DNA of 64,000 nucleotides from Myxococcales bacterium. GTDB taxonomy: Bacteria; Myxococcota; Polyangia; Nannocystales; Nannocystaceae. This document shows, in pieces, positions 1 through 9,637 of this stretch. A model generated the notes under the pieces. It saw nothing but the letters and a program-made list of their open reading frames with translations, was not told where the DNA came from and did not search any database. Each line of letters opens with the position of its first letter. Position 1 is the first letter of the stretch. The stretch lies in assembly GCA_016793465.1 (NCBI GenBank), contig JAEUJW010000075.1, forward strand, positions 186,001 to 250,000. Reading direction: 5' to 3'. A program made the translations under genes and the position numbers.

Positions 1-265
1 TAAAATAGTCGCCCGCGCGTCCGGTCTCGAGGTGCGTATAAAACGCCCGACCGAGCGCGAACTGCTCGCCGCCGAAGTCCGCCGTCCACGCGCCGCGCCG
101 CTGCATCACCGCGCTCGCCGCCGCCGCGCACTCCTCCGCCGACCACAGCCCGCGCACCCCCGCCGCCAGCCCGTGCGTCAGCGACGGCGCGAGCGCCGGC
201 TCGCCGCTCGCCCGCCAGTCCGCGGCGCGGGTCCACGAGATCCGGGGCGGCCTGTCCTTCGCCAT
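1..265 (-). CDS. Hypothetical protein, N-terminal part (runs off the left edge)
   Basis: A minus-strand frame opens at ATG 265 and stays open to base 1, giving about 88 residues with third positions almost all G or C. The readable sequence includes WSAEECAAAASAVMQRRG and then FGGEQFALGRAFYTHLETG, with the aromatic and charged composition of a real globular protein. The opposite-strand frame over the same bases is an Arg/Pro-rich shadow. No family is recognised with confidence; an oxygenase-like fold is only a guess. It is divergent from the AAA-ATPase-like gene starting at 362. A short hairpin (GCCCGG, loop, CCGGGC) lies upstream near 297-313. The C-terminus is outside the window. Confidence 0.6.
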   Translation of the reverse strand, partial: MAKDRPPRISWTRAADWRASGEPALAPSLTHGLAAGVRGLWSAEECAAAASAVMQRRGAWTADFGGEQFALGRAFYTHLETGRAGDYF

Positions 266-361
266 CGCCAGCCCGCGTATCAAACCCGGGGACCCCGGCC
301 CGGTCAAGCCGGGCGCCGCCGATCGTTGTGATCGCCGAGGTTGCGTGATATCAAGCCGTCG

Positions 362-2095
362 ATGCCCACCCACCCGCCCCTGCCGATCGGCACGGCCGAT
401 TTTCGCAAGATCCGGGAGGCGGGCAAGCTGTACGTCGACAAGACTGCGCTGATCGATCAAGTGGTCGCCGACCCCGCCGAGGTGCTCTTGCTGCCGCGCC
501 CGCGCCGGTTCGGCAAGACCACCAACCTCTCGACCCTGCGCTACTTCTTCGAGCGCAGCCCCGAGGATCTCTCGGCCCTGTTCGCCGACCTCGCCGTGTG
601 GCGCTCCGAACCGGCCAGGGCCCGCTTTCAGCGCCACCCTGTCATCTACCTGACCCTGAAGGACCTGAAGAAGACCAGCTTCGACGAGTGCCTCGCCGGC
701 CTCGGATTTTTCATCACCCAGCTCTACAGCGAGCACCAGAGCATCCTTGAAGCTGGCCAGCTCACCGGATCGGAGGCCGATGATTTCCGCGCCATCCTCG
801 AGCGTCGGGCCGACCAGACCCTCATCGAGACCTCGCTGCGCCAGCTCTCGATCTACCTCCACCGGCGCCACGGCGAGCCTGTCGTCATCCTCCTCGACGA
901 GTACGACACCCCGCTGCACAGCGCGTTCTTCCACGGCTACTACGACGCGGCGGTGGCCCTGTTCCGCGGCCTGCTCGGCGGCGCGTTCAAGGACAACCGC
1001 AGCCTCTACAAGGGCGTGCTGACCGGCATCCTGCGCGTCGCCAAGGAGAGCATCTTCTCCGACCTCAACAACCTCGCCGTCCACAGCCTGCTCGAGCCGC
1101 GCTACGCGCCCTACTTCGGCTTCACCGAGCCGGAGGTCGTGGACCTCGCGCGCCGCGCCGACCACCGCGGCTCGCTCGACGAGCTGCGCGACTGGTACAA
1201 CGGCTACCTGTTCGGCGGCGTCGTGATCTACAACCCGTGGTCGGTGCTGTCCGCCCTCGATCGCGGCGTCTGCGCGCCGTACTGGGTGAACACCAGCGCC
1301 AACGAGCTCATCCGCGAGCTGCTCCTGCGCGCCACCGGCGACTCGCACCTCGAGCTCGAGGCTGTGCTCCGCGGCGAGTCGGTGCACAAGCCGCTCACCG
1401 AGCACACGGTGCTCCGCGACATCTACCGCGACACCACCGCCCTGTGGAGCTTCCTGCTGTTCTCCGGCTACCTCGCGGCCCGCGACGTCCGCCGCGACGA
1501 GCTCGGGGGCCTCAGCGCCGACCTCGGCCTGCCCAACCGCGAGCTGCGCTCCGTGTTCGCCAACCTCTTCAAGAGCTGGCTGCAAGCCGGCCTCGGCGGG
1601 CCCCGCCAGGTCGAGGACATGTCGCGCGCCCTGCTGCGCGGCGACCTCGAGCAGTTCGAACACCACCTCGCCCGCCTGCTCGTCGAGTCCGCCTCCACCT
1701 TCGACACCGCGGGGACCGAGCGCATGCCGCCCGAGCAACTGTACCACGCGTTCGTGCTCGGCCTGCTCCTGCACCTGCAGCCCGACCACGCCGTGCGCTC
1801 CAACCGCGAGTCCGGCTACGGCCGCGCCGACGTGCTCGTGGTCCCGCGCCGTCCCGGCCTCCCCGGCGTGGTCCTCGAGCTGAAGGTCAAGTCGCGCCGA
1901 CGGACCCTCGCGCAGACGCTGGCCGACGGCCTGCAGCAGCTCGCCGACCAGGACTACGCCGCCGAGCTGCGGGCCGCCGGCGCCGCTCCGATCCACGAGA
2001 TCGCCGTCGCCTTCGACGGCAAGCGCGTGCTCGTCGGCAAGCGCCCGCCTCCGCGGAGCAGACCCGCGGCCCGGGCGCCGCGCCGCCGGGCGTGA
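362..2095 (+). CDS. AAA-ATPase-like protein with C-terminal PD-(D/E)XK nuclease-like domain
   Basis: The protein has 577 residues from ATG 362; a TTG at 341 would add seven residues but leaves no room for a ribosome site. It begins with LPIGTADFRKIR and YVDKTALI, the signature of the AAA-ATPase-like family (PF09820). A modified Walker A follows (RPRRFGKTT), then Walker B (VVILLDEYDTPLH) and the family motif DWYNGYLFG. The C-terminus carries GYGRADVLVV and VVLELKVKSR, the D...ExK core of the PD-(D/E)XK_9 domain (PF08011). These proteins occur in multiple copies in Bacteroidota, Clostridia and Myxococcota. Their role is not settled; a DNA-processing or defence role is inferred only from the nuclease core. 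No partner gene is adjacent. Confidence 0.85.
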   Translation: MPTHPPLPIGTADFRKIREAGKLYVDKTALIDQVVADPAEVLLLPRPRRFGKTTNLSTLRYFFERSPEDLSALFADLAVWRSEPARARFQRHPVIYLTLKDLKKTSFDECLAGLGFFITQLYSEHQSILEAGQLTGSEADDFRAILERRADQTLIETSLRQLSIYLHRRHGEPVVILLDEYDTPLHSAFFHGYYDAAVALFRGLLGGAFKDNRSLYKGVLTGILRVAKESIFSDLNNLAVHSLLEPRYAPYFGFTEPEVVDLARRADHRGSLDELRDWYNGYLFGGVVIYNPWSVLSALDRGVCAPYWVNTSANELIRELLLRATGDSHLELEAVLRGESVHKPLTEHTVLRDIYRDTTALWSFLLFSGYLAARDVRRDELGGLSADLGLPNRELRSVFANLFKSWLQAGLGGPRQVEDMSRALLRGDLEQFEHHLARLLVESASTFDTAGTERMPPEQLYHAFVLGLLLHLQPDHAVRSNRESGYGRADVLVVPRRPGLPGVVLELKVKSRRRTLAQTLADGLQQLADQDYAAELRAAGAAPIHEIAVAFDGKRVLVGKRPPPRSRPAARAPRRRA

Positions 2096-2157
2096 TCCGC
2101 GGATCCGCGCCGCGCTTTTGCGCTGGCGGCCGCGCCCCCCGGCCGTCGCGGCTCCGC

Positions 2158-2163
2158 TATCGT
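2158..2163 (+). promoter_or_regulatory. Putative -10 element TATCGT before the propeller lipoprotein gene
   Basis: TATCGT lies 14 nt before ATG 2178. The hexamer matches the TAnnnT pattern seen before many starts in this window, although here the spacing leaves a short leader. No clear -35 box is visible. Confidence 0.35.
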
Positions 2164-2177
2164 GGCGACGGTCCGGC

Positions 2178-3407
2178 ATGCGACGAAGCGGCGAGATCGT
2201 GCTGTGCTGCGCCGCCCTGAGCTGCGGCGACGCGACCGGCGGCGACGCCGGCGGGGGCGCGAGCACCGGCACCACCGCGCTCTCGATCTTCGCCACCGAC
2301 ACGCCCGTGCCCACGAGCGACGGCCCCAAGCTCGACATCCCGGGCGACGACCTCCCGCCCGCCGGCTGCGGCCCGGTCAACGGCGATCTCGGCCTCTCGT
2401 ACATCTGGATCGCCAACAGCACCGAGGGCACGATCAGCAAGATCGACACCGTCGACATGGTCGAGCGCGGCCGCTACATCGTGCGCCCCGACTCGGCCGG
2501 CGACCCCTCGCGCACCTCGGTCAACCTCACCGGCGACGTCGCCGTGGCCAACCGCAACGGCGGCATCACCAAGGTCTACGCGCTCGCCGAGCGCTGCGCG
2601 GACAGCAACGGCACGCCCGGCGTCCAGACCGCGCACGGCCCCGACTTCCTGGCCTGGGGCGAGGAGGAGTGCGTCGCCTGGCACACCCCGCTCGACTACA
2701 AGAGCCAGCGCCCGGTCGCCTGGACGCAGGGCACCTTCGACAGCGAGACCTGCCGCCACGTCGGCCAGAAGCTGTGGACCTCGGGCTCCAACACCCCCGG
2801 CGTCGTCGACATCCTCCGCCTCGACGGCGACACCGGCGTCGTCGAGCACAAGATCACCGTCGAGGGCGTGCTCGCCGACTCCTACGGCATCTACGGCGGC
2901 GCCGTCGATCGCCGCGGCAACTTCTGGGGCTCGCAGGTCGGCCACGGCAAGCTGCTGTTCGTCGACGCCGACACCCTCGAGCACAAGCTCTACGACTCCC
3001 CCCACGGCGCCTACGGCATCACCCTCGACGCCGCGGGCCGCGTGTGGCTGTGCTCGGGCAACGCCCAGCGCTTCGACCCCGCCAGCGAGACCTGGCAGAC
3101 CGCGCCCGCCGGCGAGTACGGCGGCTGCATGGAGGACGGCGCCGGCACGCTCTACAAGGCCACGCCCGGCGGCATCGCGGCGGTCGACACCGACACCCTC
3201 GAGGTCGTCGCCACCTACGCGCTGCCGACCCACATCCACGGCATCTCGGTCGACTTCCACGGCTACGTCTGGGGCGTGTCGCAGGGCAGCGAGGCCTACC
3301 GCCTCGACCCCGCCGACGGCTCGTTCGAGACCATCGGCGGCCTGGTCGGCGCCTACACCTACAGCGACATGACGGGCTTCGCCCTCAGCAACCAGATCGT
3401 GCCGTAG
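2178..3407 (+). CDS. Secreted lipoprotein with Vgb-like (streptogramin lyase-type) beta-propeller
   Basis: The chosen ATG 2178 gives 409 residues starting with a short signal peptide that ends in a lipobox (AALSC). Upstream in-frame starts would put Arg-rich sequence before it. A Gly/Thr linker is followed by repeated blades such as YIWIANSTEGTISKID, GTLYKATPGGIAAVDTD and GYVWGVSQGSEAYRLD, the pattern of streptogramin-lyase/NHL-type propellers. The arrangement suggests an outer-membrane-anchored surface protein rather than an enzyme, because catalytic residues of Vgb cannot be confirmed by eye. It is a single gene with promoter-like TATCGT upstream. Similar lipoproteins are common in Nannocystaceae. 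Confidence 0.75.
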   Translation: MRRSGEIVLCCAALSCGDATGGDAGGGASTGTTALSIFATDTPVPTSDGPKLDIPGDDLPPAGCGPVNGDLGLSYIWIANSTEGTISKIDTVDMVERGRYIVRPDSAGDPSRTSVNLTGDVAVANRNGGITKVYALAERCADSNGTPGVQTAHGPDFLAWGEEECVAWHTPLDYKSQRPVAWTQGTFDSETCRHVGQKLWTSGSNTPGVVDILRLDGDTGVVEHKITVEGVLADSYGIYGGAVDRRGNFWGSQVGHGKLLFVDADTLEHKLYDSPHGAYGITLDAAGRVWLCSGNAQRFDPASETWQTAPAGEYGGCMEDGAGTLYKATPGGIAAVDTDTLEVVATYALPTHIHGISVDFHGYVWGVSQGSEAYRLDPADGSFETIGGLVGAYTYSDMTGFALSNQIVP

Positions 3408-3473
3408 CTCGACGCGCCCGCGCGCCGTCCGAGCGCGCTTGCCCTGGCCTCGCGTTCGCGCGACGCTGCGAGC

Positions 3474-3665
3474 ATGGCCGACCCCGACAGCCCCGTGCTC
3501 TACCGCGTGGTCCAGATCGCCGACGAACAATTCGCGGTGCTGCCGATCGGCGACCCGCTGCCCGCGGGCGCGATCGACGTCGGCCAGATCGGCACGCACG
3601 ACGCCTGCCTGCAGTTCCTCCGCCGCGAGAACGCCGGCCGCCGCGGCCGACCGCGCGAGGACTGA
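3474..3665 (+). CDS. MbtH-like small protein, divergent and orphan
   Basis: This 63-residue protein contains LYRVVQIADEQFAVLP, PLPAG and HDACLQFLRREN in the order and spacing of the MbtH family (ylVvvNdEgQySLWP, PlPaGW, CLayIee). MbtH proteins bind and activate NRPS adenylation domains. Here the conserved Trp residues are missing: SLW is AVL, PAGW is PAGA, and the C-terminal WTDMRP block is absent. No NRPS gene lies in the window. The match therefore rests on the motif skeleton alone. It could be an MbtH-fold protein with another role or a chance resemblance. It sits between a lipoprotein gene and a small unknown gene on the same strand. Confidence 0.55.
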   Translation: MADPDSPVLYRVVQIADEQFAVLPIGDPLPAGAIDVGQIGTHDACLQFLRRENAGRRGRPRED

Positions 3666-3755
3666 GGTCCCCGCACCCACGCTCGCCGCCCGCGCTGGGG
3701 CCCCTGGCCCGCACTCCGCGATCTGACCTGACGTCGTTGGAATGCCCCGTCGTGA

Positions 3756-3761
3756 TACGGT
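3756..3761 (+). promoter_or_regulatory. Putative -10 element TACGGT
   Basis: TACGGT lies 42 nt before ATG 3804, which is itself preceded by a GAGG ribosome-site match at 3795-3798. This is therefore a leadered arrangement. No convincing -35 box is seen. Confidence 0.3.
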
Positions 3762-3803
3762 CTGCTGTTCACACGCGGACTCTCCCCCCCGCACGAGGCC
3801 ACC

Positions 3804-4037
3804 ATGAAGACCGCACGCACCGACGTCCACTCGCTCGCGCTGCACAAGGTCGCCGAGGTCCTCGGCCCGACCCGGGCCCACGACCTCCTCGCCTCCTTCC
3901 TCGCCGACCACCCCGCCGACCGCCTGTCCTCCCCGTCCGACCTCGCCGCCTTCGGCTCGTGCCTCGACGCCGGCGACGCCCCCGAGCAGGCCGTCGGCGC
4001 CGCCCTCCGCCGCTACGCCCGCATCCTCGCCAGCTGA
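3804..4037 (+). CDS. Small hypothetical protein (77 aa)
   Basis: ATG 3804 is preceded by GAGG at a spacing of five bases. The predicted product is mostly helical, with no signal peptide or membrane segment: it starts MKTARTDVHSLALHKVAEVL and ends AALRRYARILAS. The composition (Ala, Leu, Asp, Arg) and codon bias match a real gene. No family is recognised. It ends 63 bases before proB on the same strand, so it could be co-transcribed, but a functional link to proline synthesis is not supported by its sequence. Confidence 0.55.
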   Translation: MKTARTDVHSLALHKVAEVLGPTRAHDLLASFLADHPADRLSSPSDLAAFGSCLDAGDAPEQAVGAALRRYARILAS

Positions 4038-4100
4038 CCCGCGCCGGGCCCGCCGCCCGCCCGCGCTGGCCCGCTCCCGCGTGTGGCACACTCCCCCGCC

Positions 4101-5264
4101 GTGAGCCCCCGCCAGGACATCACCAGCGCCCGCCGCATCATCCTTAAACTCGGCACCCACGTCGTCACCCACCCGGGCGCCGGCCTCGCGCTCGGGCGCC
4201 TGTGCGGCCTGGTCGAGTCGGTGGCCGCCGTGCATCGCCAGGGCCGCGAGGTCGTGATCGTCTCGAGCGGCGCGGTCGGCATGGGCCAGCGCGTGCTCGG
4301 CCTGACCCAGCGGCCCGACTCGCTGGGCCTGCGCCAGGCCTGCGCCGCCGTCGGCCAGGGCCAGCTCATCGCCCTCTACACCCAGGCCTTCGCGCAGTTC
4401 GGCGTCAAGGTCGCCCAGGTCCTGCTCACCCAGGACGACCTCGCCGACCGCGACCGCGCCCTGTGCGTGCGCACCACCCTGACCCGCCTGCTCGAGCTCG
4501 GCGTCGTGCCGATCCTCAACGAGAACGACAGCGTCAGCGTCCGCGAGCTCGTCGAGCACCGCCGCACCCAGGGCCAGGACAGCCCCGCCCCGTGGTTCGG
4601 CGACAACGACGGCCTGTCCGCCCGCGTCGCCGTGGCCCTCGGCGCCGACCTCCTGGTCCTGCTCACCGACGTCGACGGCCTGCACACCGCCAACCCCGCC
4701 AGGGACCCGTCCGCCACCCGCATCCCCGAGCTCGCCGAGATCGACGACACCAGCCTCGCCCGCGCCGCCGGGGCCAACACCGGCGGCACCGGCGGCATGG
4801 CCAGCAAGCTGAGCGCCGCTCAGCTCGCCAGCAAGGCCGGGGTCGCCGTGCTCATCACCAGCGCCCTCGGCGACGGCGCCCTCGATCGCGCCCTCGCCGG
4901 CGCCGACGTCGGCACGCTGGTCACCCCCGCCCGCAAGTCGACCCAGCGCCGCCAGATCGGCACCTGGGCCGCCTCCCGCGGCGCCCTCATCGTCAACGAC
5001 GGAGCCGTCGCCGCCCTCAACCAGCGCAAGGCCTCGCTGCTGCCGATCGGCGTGGTCCGCGTCGACGGCGAGTTCTCCCGCGGCGACGTCGTCGAGATCC
5101 GCGACCCCAGCGGCCGCGTGCACGGCCGCGGCCTCGTCAACTACGACGCCTCCGAGTGCCGCCAGCTCGCCGGCCGCCACTCCGACGACATCCCCGGCAT
5201 CCTCGGCTGGCGCGGCTACGACGCCATCGTCACCCGCGACAACCTGGTGCTGTCCGCGGTCTGA
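4101..5264 (+). CDS. proB: Glutamate 5-kinase
   Basis: The enzyme phosphorylates L-glutamate to gamma-glutamyl phosphate, the first step of proline synthesis. From GTG 4101 it has 387 residues (E. coli ProB has 367). The amino-acid kinase domain shows RRIILKLGTHVV, the phosphate-binding VIVSSGAVGMG, PILNENDSVS, and LLTDVDGLHTA, followed by GTGGMASKL. The C-terminal third (about residues 285-380) is a PUA domain, with GVVRVDGEFSRGDVVEIRD. An in-frame GTG at 4083 would add only six residues. proA follows on the same strand after an 83-base AT-rich leader. Residue L-K near the N-terminus uses the rare pair CTT AAA. Confidence 0.95.
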   Translation: MSPRQDITSARRIILKLGTHVVTHPGAGLALGRLCGLVESVAAVHRQGREVVIVSSGAVGMGQRVLGLTQRPDSLGLRQACAAVGQGQLIALYTQAFAQFGVKVAQVLLTQDDLADRDRALCVRTTLTRLLELGVVPILNENDSVSVRELVEHRRTQGQDSPAPWFGDNDGLSARVAVALGADLLVLLTDVDGLHTANPARDPSATRIPELAEIDDTSLARAAGANTGGTGGMASKLSAAQLASKAGVAVLITSALGDGALDRALAGADVGTLVTPARKSTQRRQIGTWAASRGALIVNDGAVAALNQRKASLLPIGVVRVDGEFSRGDVVEIRDPSGRVHGRGLVNYDASECRQLAGRHSDDIPGILGWRGYDAIVTRDNLVLSAV

Positions 5265-5347
5265 TAATTTTGATTATTGATTGTTAAACTGTCCCGAAGG
5301 CCATTGTTTATACCTGTCCCGAGGGACATCCACGGAGATCATTTATA
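5265..5347 (+). promoter_or_regulatory. AT-rich proB-proA intergenic leader with direct and inverted repeats
   Basis: This 83-base spacer is strikingly AT-rich for the genome (5263-5290 is nearly pure A/T). It holds two near-identical 12-mers, CTGTCCCGAAGG (5289-5300) and CTGTCCCGAGGG (5314-5325), 25 bp apart centre to centre. The second lies inside a perfect inverted repeat, TGTCCCGAGGGACA (5315-5328). A TTTATA at 5307-5312 could be a -10 element. GGAG at 5333-5336 precedes proA ATG 5348 by 11 bases. A regulator-binding site or attenuating hairpin for proA is inferred. Confidence 0.5.
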
Positions 5348-6649
5348 ATGTCACGGATCCGCGACCTCGCCCGCGCCGCCCGCACCGCCTGCCGCCCGCT
5401 CGCCGCCCTCGCCGGGCCGGCCCGCTCCGCCCTGCTGCGCGACCTGGCGGCCGCCCTGCGCGACCCGGCCGCGCGCGCCGCGGTGTTCGCCGCCAACGCC
5501 GACGACCGGGCCGCCGCCGCCGACCTCCAGGCCCGCGGCGAGCTCGACCCGGCCCGCCTCGCCCGCCTCGGCCTCGACGCCGCCAAGCTCGACGGCGTGT
5601 GCCACGGCGTCGACCAGCTGGCCGCGGCCCCCGAGCTGCTCGGCCGCCCGCTGGTCCGCCGCGAGCTCGACCGCGGCCTCGTGCTCGAGCAGGTCCCGGC
5701 CCCGCTCGGCGTGCTCGCCGTCGTCTTCGAGGCCCGCCCCGACGCCGTGCCGCAGATCTCCGGCCTCGCACTGAAGAGCGGCAACGCGGTGATCCTTAAA
5801 GGCGGACGCGAGGCCCTGCGGACCAACCGCGCGCTCGTCGCGGCGATCCACCCGGTGCTCGCCGCCCACGGCCTGGATCCGGCCTGCGTCACCCTGCTCG
5901 AGCAGCGCGAGGACCTGGACGACCTGCTCGCCCACCACGACCTCATCGACCTGGTGATCGCCCGCGGCGGCAAGGCCTTCGTGCACCACGTCCAGGCCCA
6001 CACCAGGATCCCGGTGATGGGCCACGCCGAGGGCCTGTGCCACCTCTACGTCCACCGCTCGGCCGACCCGGCCATGGCAGCCGCGATCGCCGTCGACGCC
6101 AAGTGCGGCTACCCGGCCGCCTGCAACGCGATCGAGACCCTGCTGTGGGACCAAGACGCCGGCCCCGCGCTCGACGCCTGCGTCGCCGCCCTGCTGGCCG
6201 CCGGCGTCGAGCTGCGCGGCTGCCCCGCGACCCGCGCCCGCCACCCGCAGCTCGTCGCCGCGACCGAGGCCGACTGGGACACCGAGTACGGCGCCAAGAT
6301 CCTCGCGCTCCGCCAGGTCCCGGACCTCGACGCCGCGCTCGCGCACGTCGCCGCCCACGGCTCGCGCCACACCGAGGCGATCGTCGCCGCCGACCCGGCC
6401 GCCGCCGAGCGCTTCCTCGCCGAGGTCGACGCCGCCGACGTGTTCTGGAACGCCAGCACCCGCTTCGCCGACGGCTACCGCTTCGGCCTCGGCGCCGAGG
6501 TCGGCATCTCCACCGGCAAGCTCCACGCCCGCGGCCCCGTCGGCGCCGCGGGCCTGCTCACCTCGCGCTGGCTGCTCCGCGGCGACGGCCAGGTCGCCGG
6601 CGACTACGGCCCCGGCAAGCGCCCGTTCACCCACCGCGACCTCGCCTGA
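5348..6649 (+). CDS. proA: Glutamate-5-semialdehyde dehydrogenase (gamma-glutamyl phosphate reductase)
   Basis: The product (433 residues) reduces gamma-glutamyl phosphate to glutamate semialdehyde with NADPH, the second step of proline synthesis. Family motifs include VPAPLGVLAVVFEARPDAVPQ, LALKSGNAVILKGG, IDLVIARGGKAFV and IPVMGHAEGLCH. The catalytic Cys is at residue 259 in KCGYPAACNAIETLL. The C-terminus has EVGISTGKLHARGPVG and GLLTSRW, as in E. coli ProA. The start is fixed by GGAG upstream and by alignment of the N-terminal helix. It forms a proBA unit with the preceding gene. Confidence 0.95.
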   Translation: MSRIRDLARAARTACRPLAALAGPARSALLRDLAAALRDPAARAAVFAANADDRAAAADLQARGELDPARLARLGLDAAKLDGVCHGVDQLAAAPELLGRPLVRRELDRGLVLEQVPAPLGVLAVVFEARPDAVPQISGLALKSGNAVILKGGREALRTNRALVAAIHPVLAAHGLDPACVTLLEQREDLDDLLAHHDLIDLVIARGGKAFVHHVQAHTRIPVMGHAEGLCHLYVHRSADPAMAAAIAVDAKCGYPAACNAIETLLWDQDAGPALDACVAALLAAGVELRGCPATRARHPQLVAATEADWDTEYGAKILALRQVPDLDAALAHVAAHGSRHTEAIVAADPAAAERFLAEVDAADVFWNASTRFADGYRFGLGAEVGISTGKLHARGPVGAAGLLTSRWLLRGDGQVAGDYGPGKRPFTHRDLA

Positions 6650-6698
6650 GCGACCGCCGCGCGAGAAACTTGCACCGCCGCGCGCCGGTCTTCCTCGC

Positions 6699-6704
6699 TA
6701 TCCT
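6699..6704 (+). promoter_or_regulatory. -10 element TATCCT of a probable leaderless promoter
   Basis: TATCCT ends exactly 6 nt before ATG 6711, so transcription starting about 7 nt downstream of the hexamer would begin at the start codon. No ribosome site is present between them. The same geometry recurs at 7101-7106 and 13105-13110. Confidence 0.5.
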
Positions 6705-6710
6705 GCGGCG

Positions 6711-7073
6711 ATGGCCGACGACACCCTCCGCGACCGCCTCGCCAACGAGCGCACCCTGCTCGCCTGGCTGCGCACCGCCATCGCGCTCATGGGGTTCGGC
6801 CTGGTGGTCGCCCGCTTCGGCGTGTTCATCGACGCCCTCGCCGTGGCCAACGGCCGGACGTCCGACACCGGCGACACCTCGCGCCAGATGGGCGCGGCCC
6901 TGCTGTTCATCGGCACGCTCGTGGCCCTCCTCGGCGCCTGGCGCTCACGCGCCTACGCCCGCAGCCTCGGCGTGCTCGGCAAGCCGCCCGGCGAGGGCAC
7001 GCTCATGGTGACCACCGCGCTGGTCGTGTGCCTCGGCCTCGGCCTGACGGCGTGGATCCTCCTGCTCGGCTGA
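6711..7073 (+). CDS. DUF202 (YidH-type) inner-membrane protein
   Basis: The 120-residue protein starts DTLRDRLANERTLLAWLRT, the hallmark N-terminus of the DUF202/YidH family, followed by three hydrophobic segments (about residues 20-38, 60-80 and 97-118). The NERTLLAWLRTAIALMGFG motif is intact. The function of the family is unknown; it is a small inner-membrane protein sometimes found near stress genes. It follows proA by 61 bases but has its own TATCCT element placed for leaderless transcription. Confidence 0.85.
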   Translation: MADDTLRDRLANERTLLAWLRTAIALMGFGLVVARFGVFIDALAVANGRTSDTGDTSRQMGAALLFIGTLVALLGAWRSRAYARSLGVLGKPPGEGTLMVTTALVVCLGLGLTAWILLLG

Positions 7074-7100
7074 TCCGACCGCGCGCCCGTCCGAACCGTG

Positions 7101-7106
7101 TATCGT
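7101..7106 (+). promoter_or_regulatory. -10 element TATCGT of a probable leaderless promoter
   Basis: TATCGT ends 6 nt before ATG 7113, matching the spacing at 6699-6704. The placement argues against the upstream GTG at 7098 as the start. Confidence 0.5.
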
Positions 7107-7112
7107 CGACCC

Positions 7113-7445
7113 ATGACCCGCAACTTTAAAATAATTAACATCTTCGGCCTGCTCTCCGGCCTCCTGCTCGCCACCTGCGGCCCCGAGGACGACCCCGGCA
7201 GCTTCCCCTGCGGCGACCAGGGCGGCTCGTGCGATCGCGACACCGAGGTCTGCATCGTCGGCGCCGACTGCTCGACCTGCGCGCCCAAGCCCGAAGCCTG
7301 CGACCCGATCATGACCTGCGGCTGCCTCCCGCCCGGCACCGACCCGGGCTGGGCCCCGTACGGCTGCACCGACGAGGGCAGCTGCGCCGAGCTCGACGGC
7401 GGCCTCGTGCTGACCTGCACCCCCGACGGCTGGGGCTGCGGCTGA
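7113..7445 (+). CDS. Small Cys-rich secreted lipoprotein
   Basis: From ATG 7113 the product has 110 residues: a hydrophobic signal segment (FGLLSGLLLATC) with a lipobox at LLAT-C, then a Cys-rich domain with eleven or more Cys in about 85 residues (for example DCSTCAPKPEACDPIMTCGC). This suggests a disulfide-stabilised mini-domain exported and lipid-anchored. No family is recognised. The N-terminus contains an AT-rich codon pocket (NFKIINI). It converges with the histidine kinase gene, whose stop lies 7 bases away. Confidence 0.65.
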   Translation: MTRNFKIINIFGLLSGLLLATCGPEDDPGSFPCGDQGGSCDRDTEVCIVGADCSTCAPKPEACDPIMTCGCLPPGTDPGWAPYGCTDEGSCAELDGGLVLTCTPDGWGCG

Positions 7446-7451
7446 GCGCGC

Positions 7452-9358
<1,907 letters not shown>

Positions 9359-9362
<4 letters not shown>

Positions 9363-9637
9363 CCGTCGAACCCCAGGAGCGCGTGGAGGTCGGCGATGTC
9401 CGCCGGCGCGCAGCCGCGGCGGCGCAGCACCGTGATCGGGTTGCCGAGCGCGGTGGCGCGGAGCGTGAACTGCGGGGCGGCGATCTCCATGGTGCGGAAC
9501 GAGTCGTTGCGGTGGATGGGCCCGTAGCGGGCGGACAGGCGCTGCCACGTCGTCAGCACCTCGTCGCGCTCGAGGAAGTACTTGTAGGTCTCGGGGTGGA
9601 TGCAGGCGGGGACGCGTTCGCGGTGCACGGCGGTCAC
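9359..9637 (-). CDS. Small hypothetical protein between V4R and histidine kinase genes
   Basis: A 92-residue frame starts at GTG 9637, which overlaps the stop of the upstream V4R gene (GTGA), and ends at 9359, overlapping the kinase ATG (ATGA). Coupling at both ends is strong evidence for a real gene. The sequence contains [37 protein letters not shown] and a C-terminal [13 protein letters not shown]. No family is recognised. It may be an adaptor between the V4R sensor and the hybrid kinase; that is inference from gene order only. Confidence 0.65.

Noticed and set aside
297..313. Hairpin GCCCGG...CCGGGC as a terminator
   Set aside because: No T tract, and it lies between divergent starts where no transcript should end.
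2157..5180. A 1007-codon open frame on the minus strand across the lipoprotein, MbtH-like and proB genes
   Set aside because: Its product is low-complexity Ala/Gly/Val/Asp sequence without domains. It is the usual antisense shadow of high-GC3 genes, and proB on the plus strand is certain.
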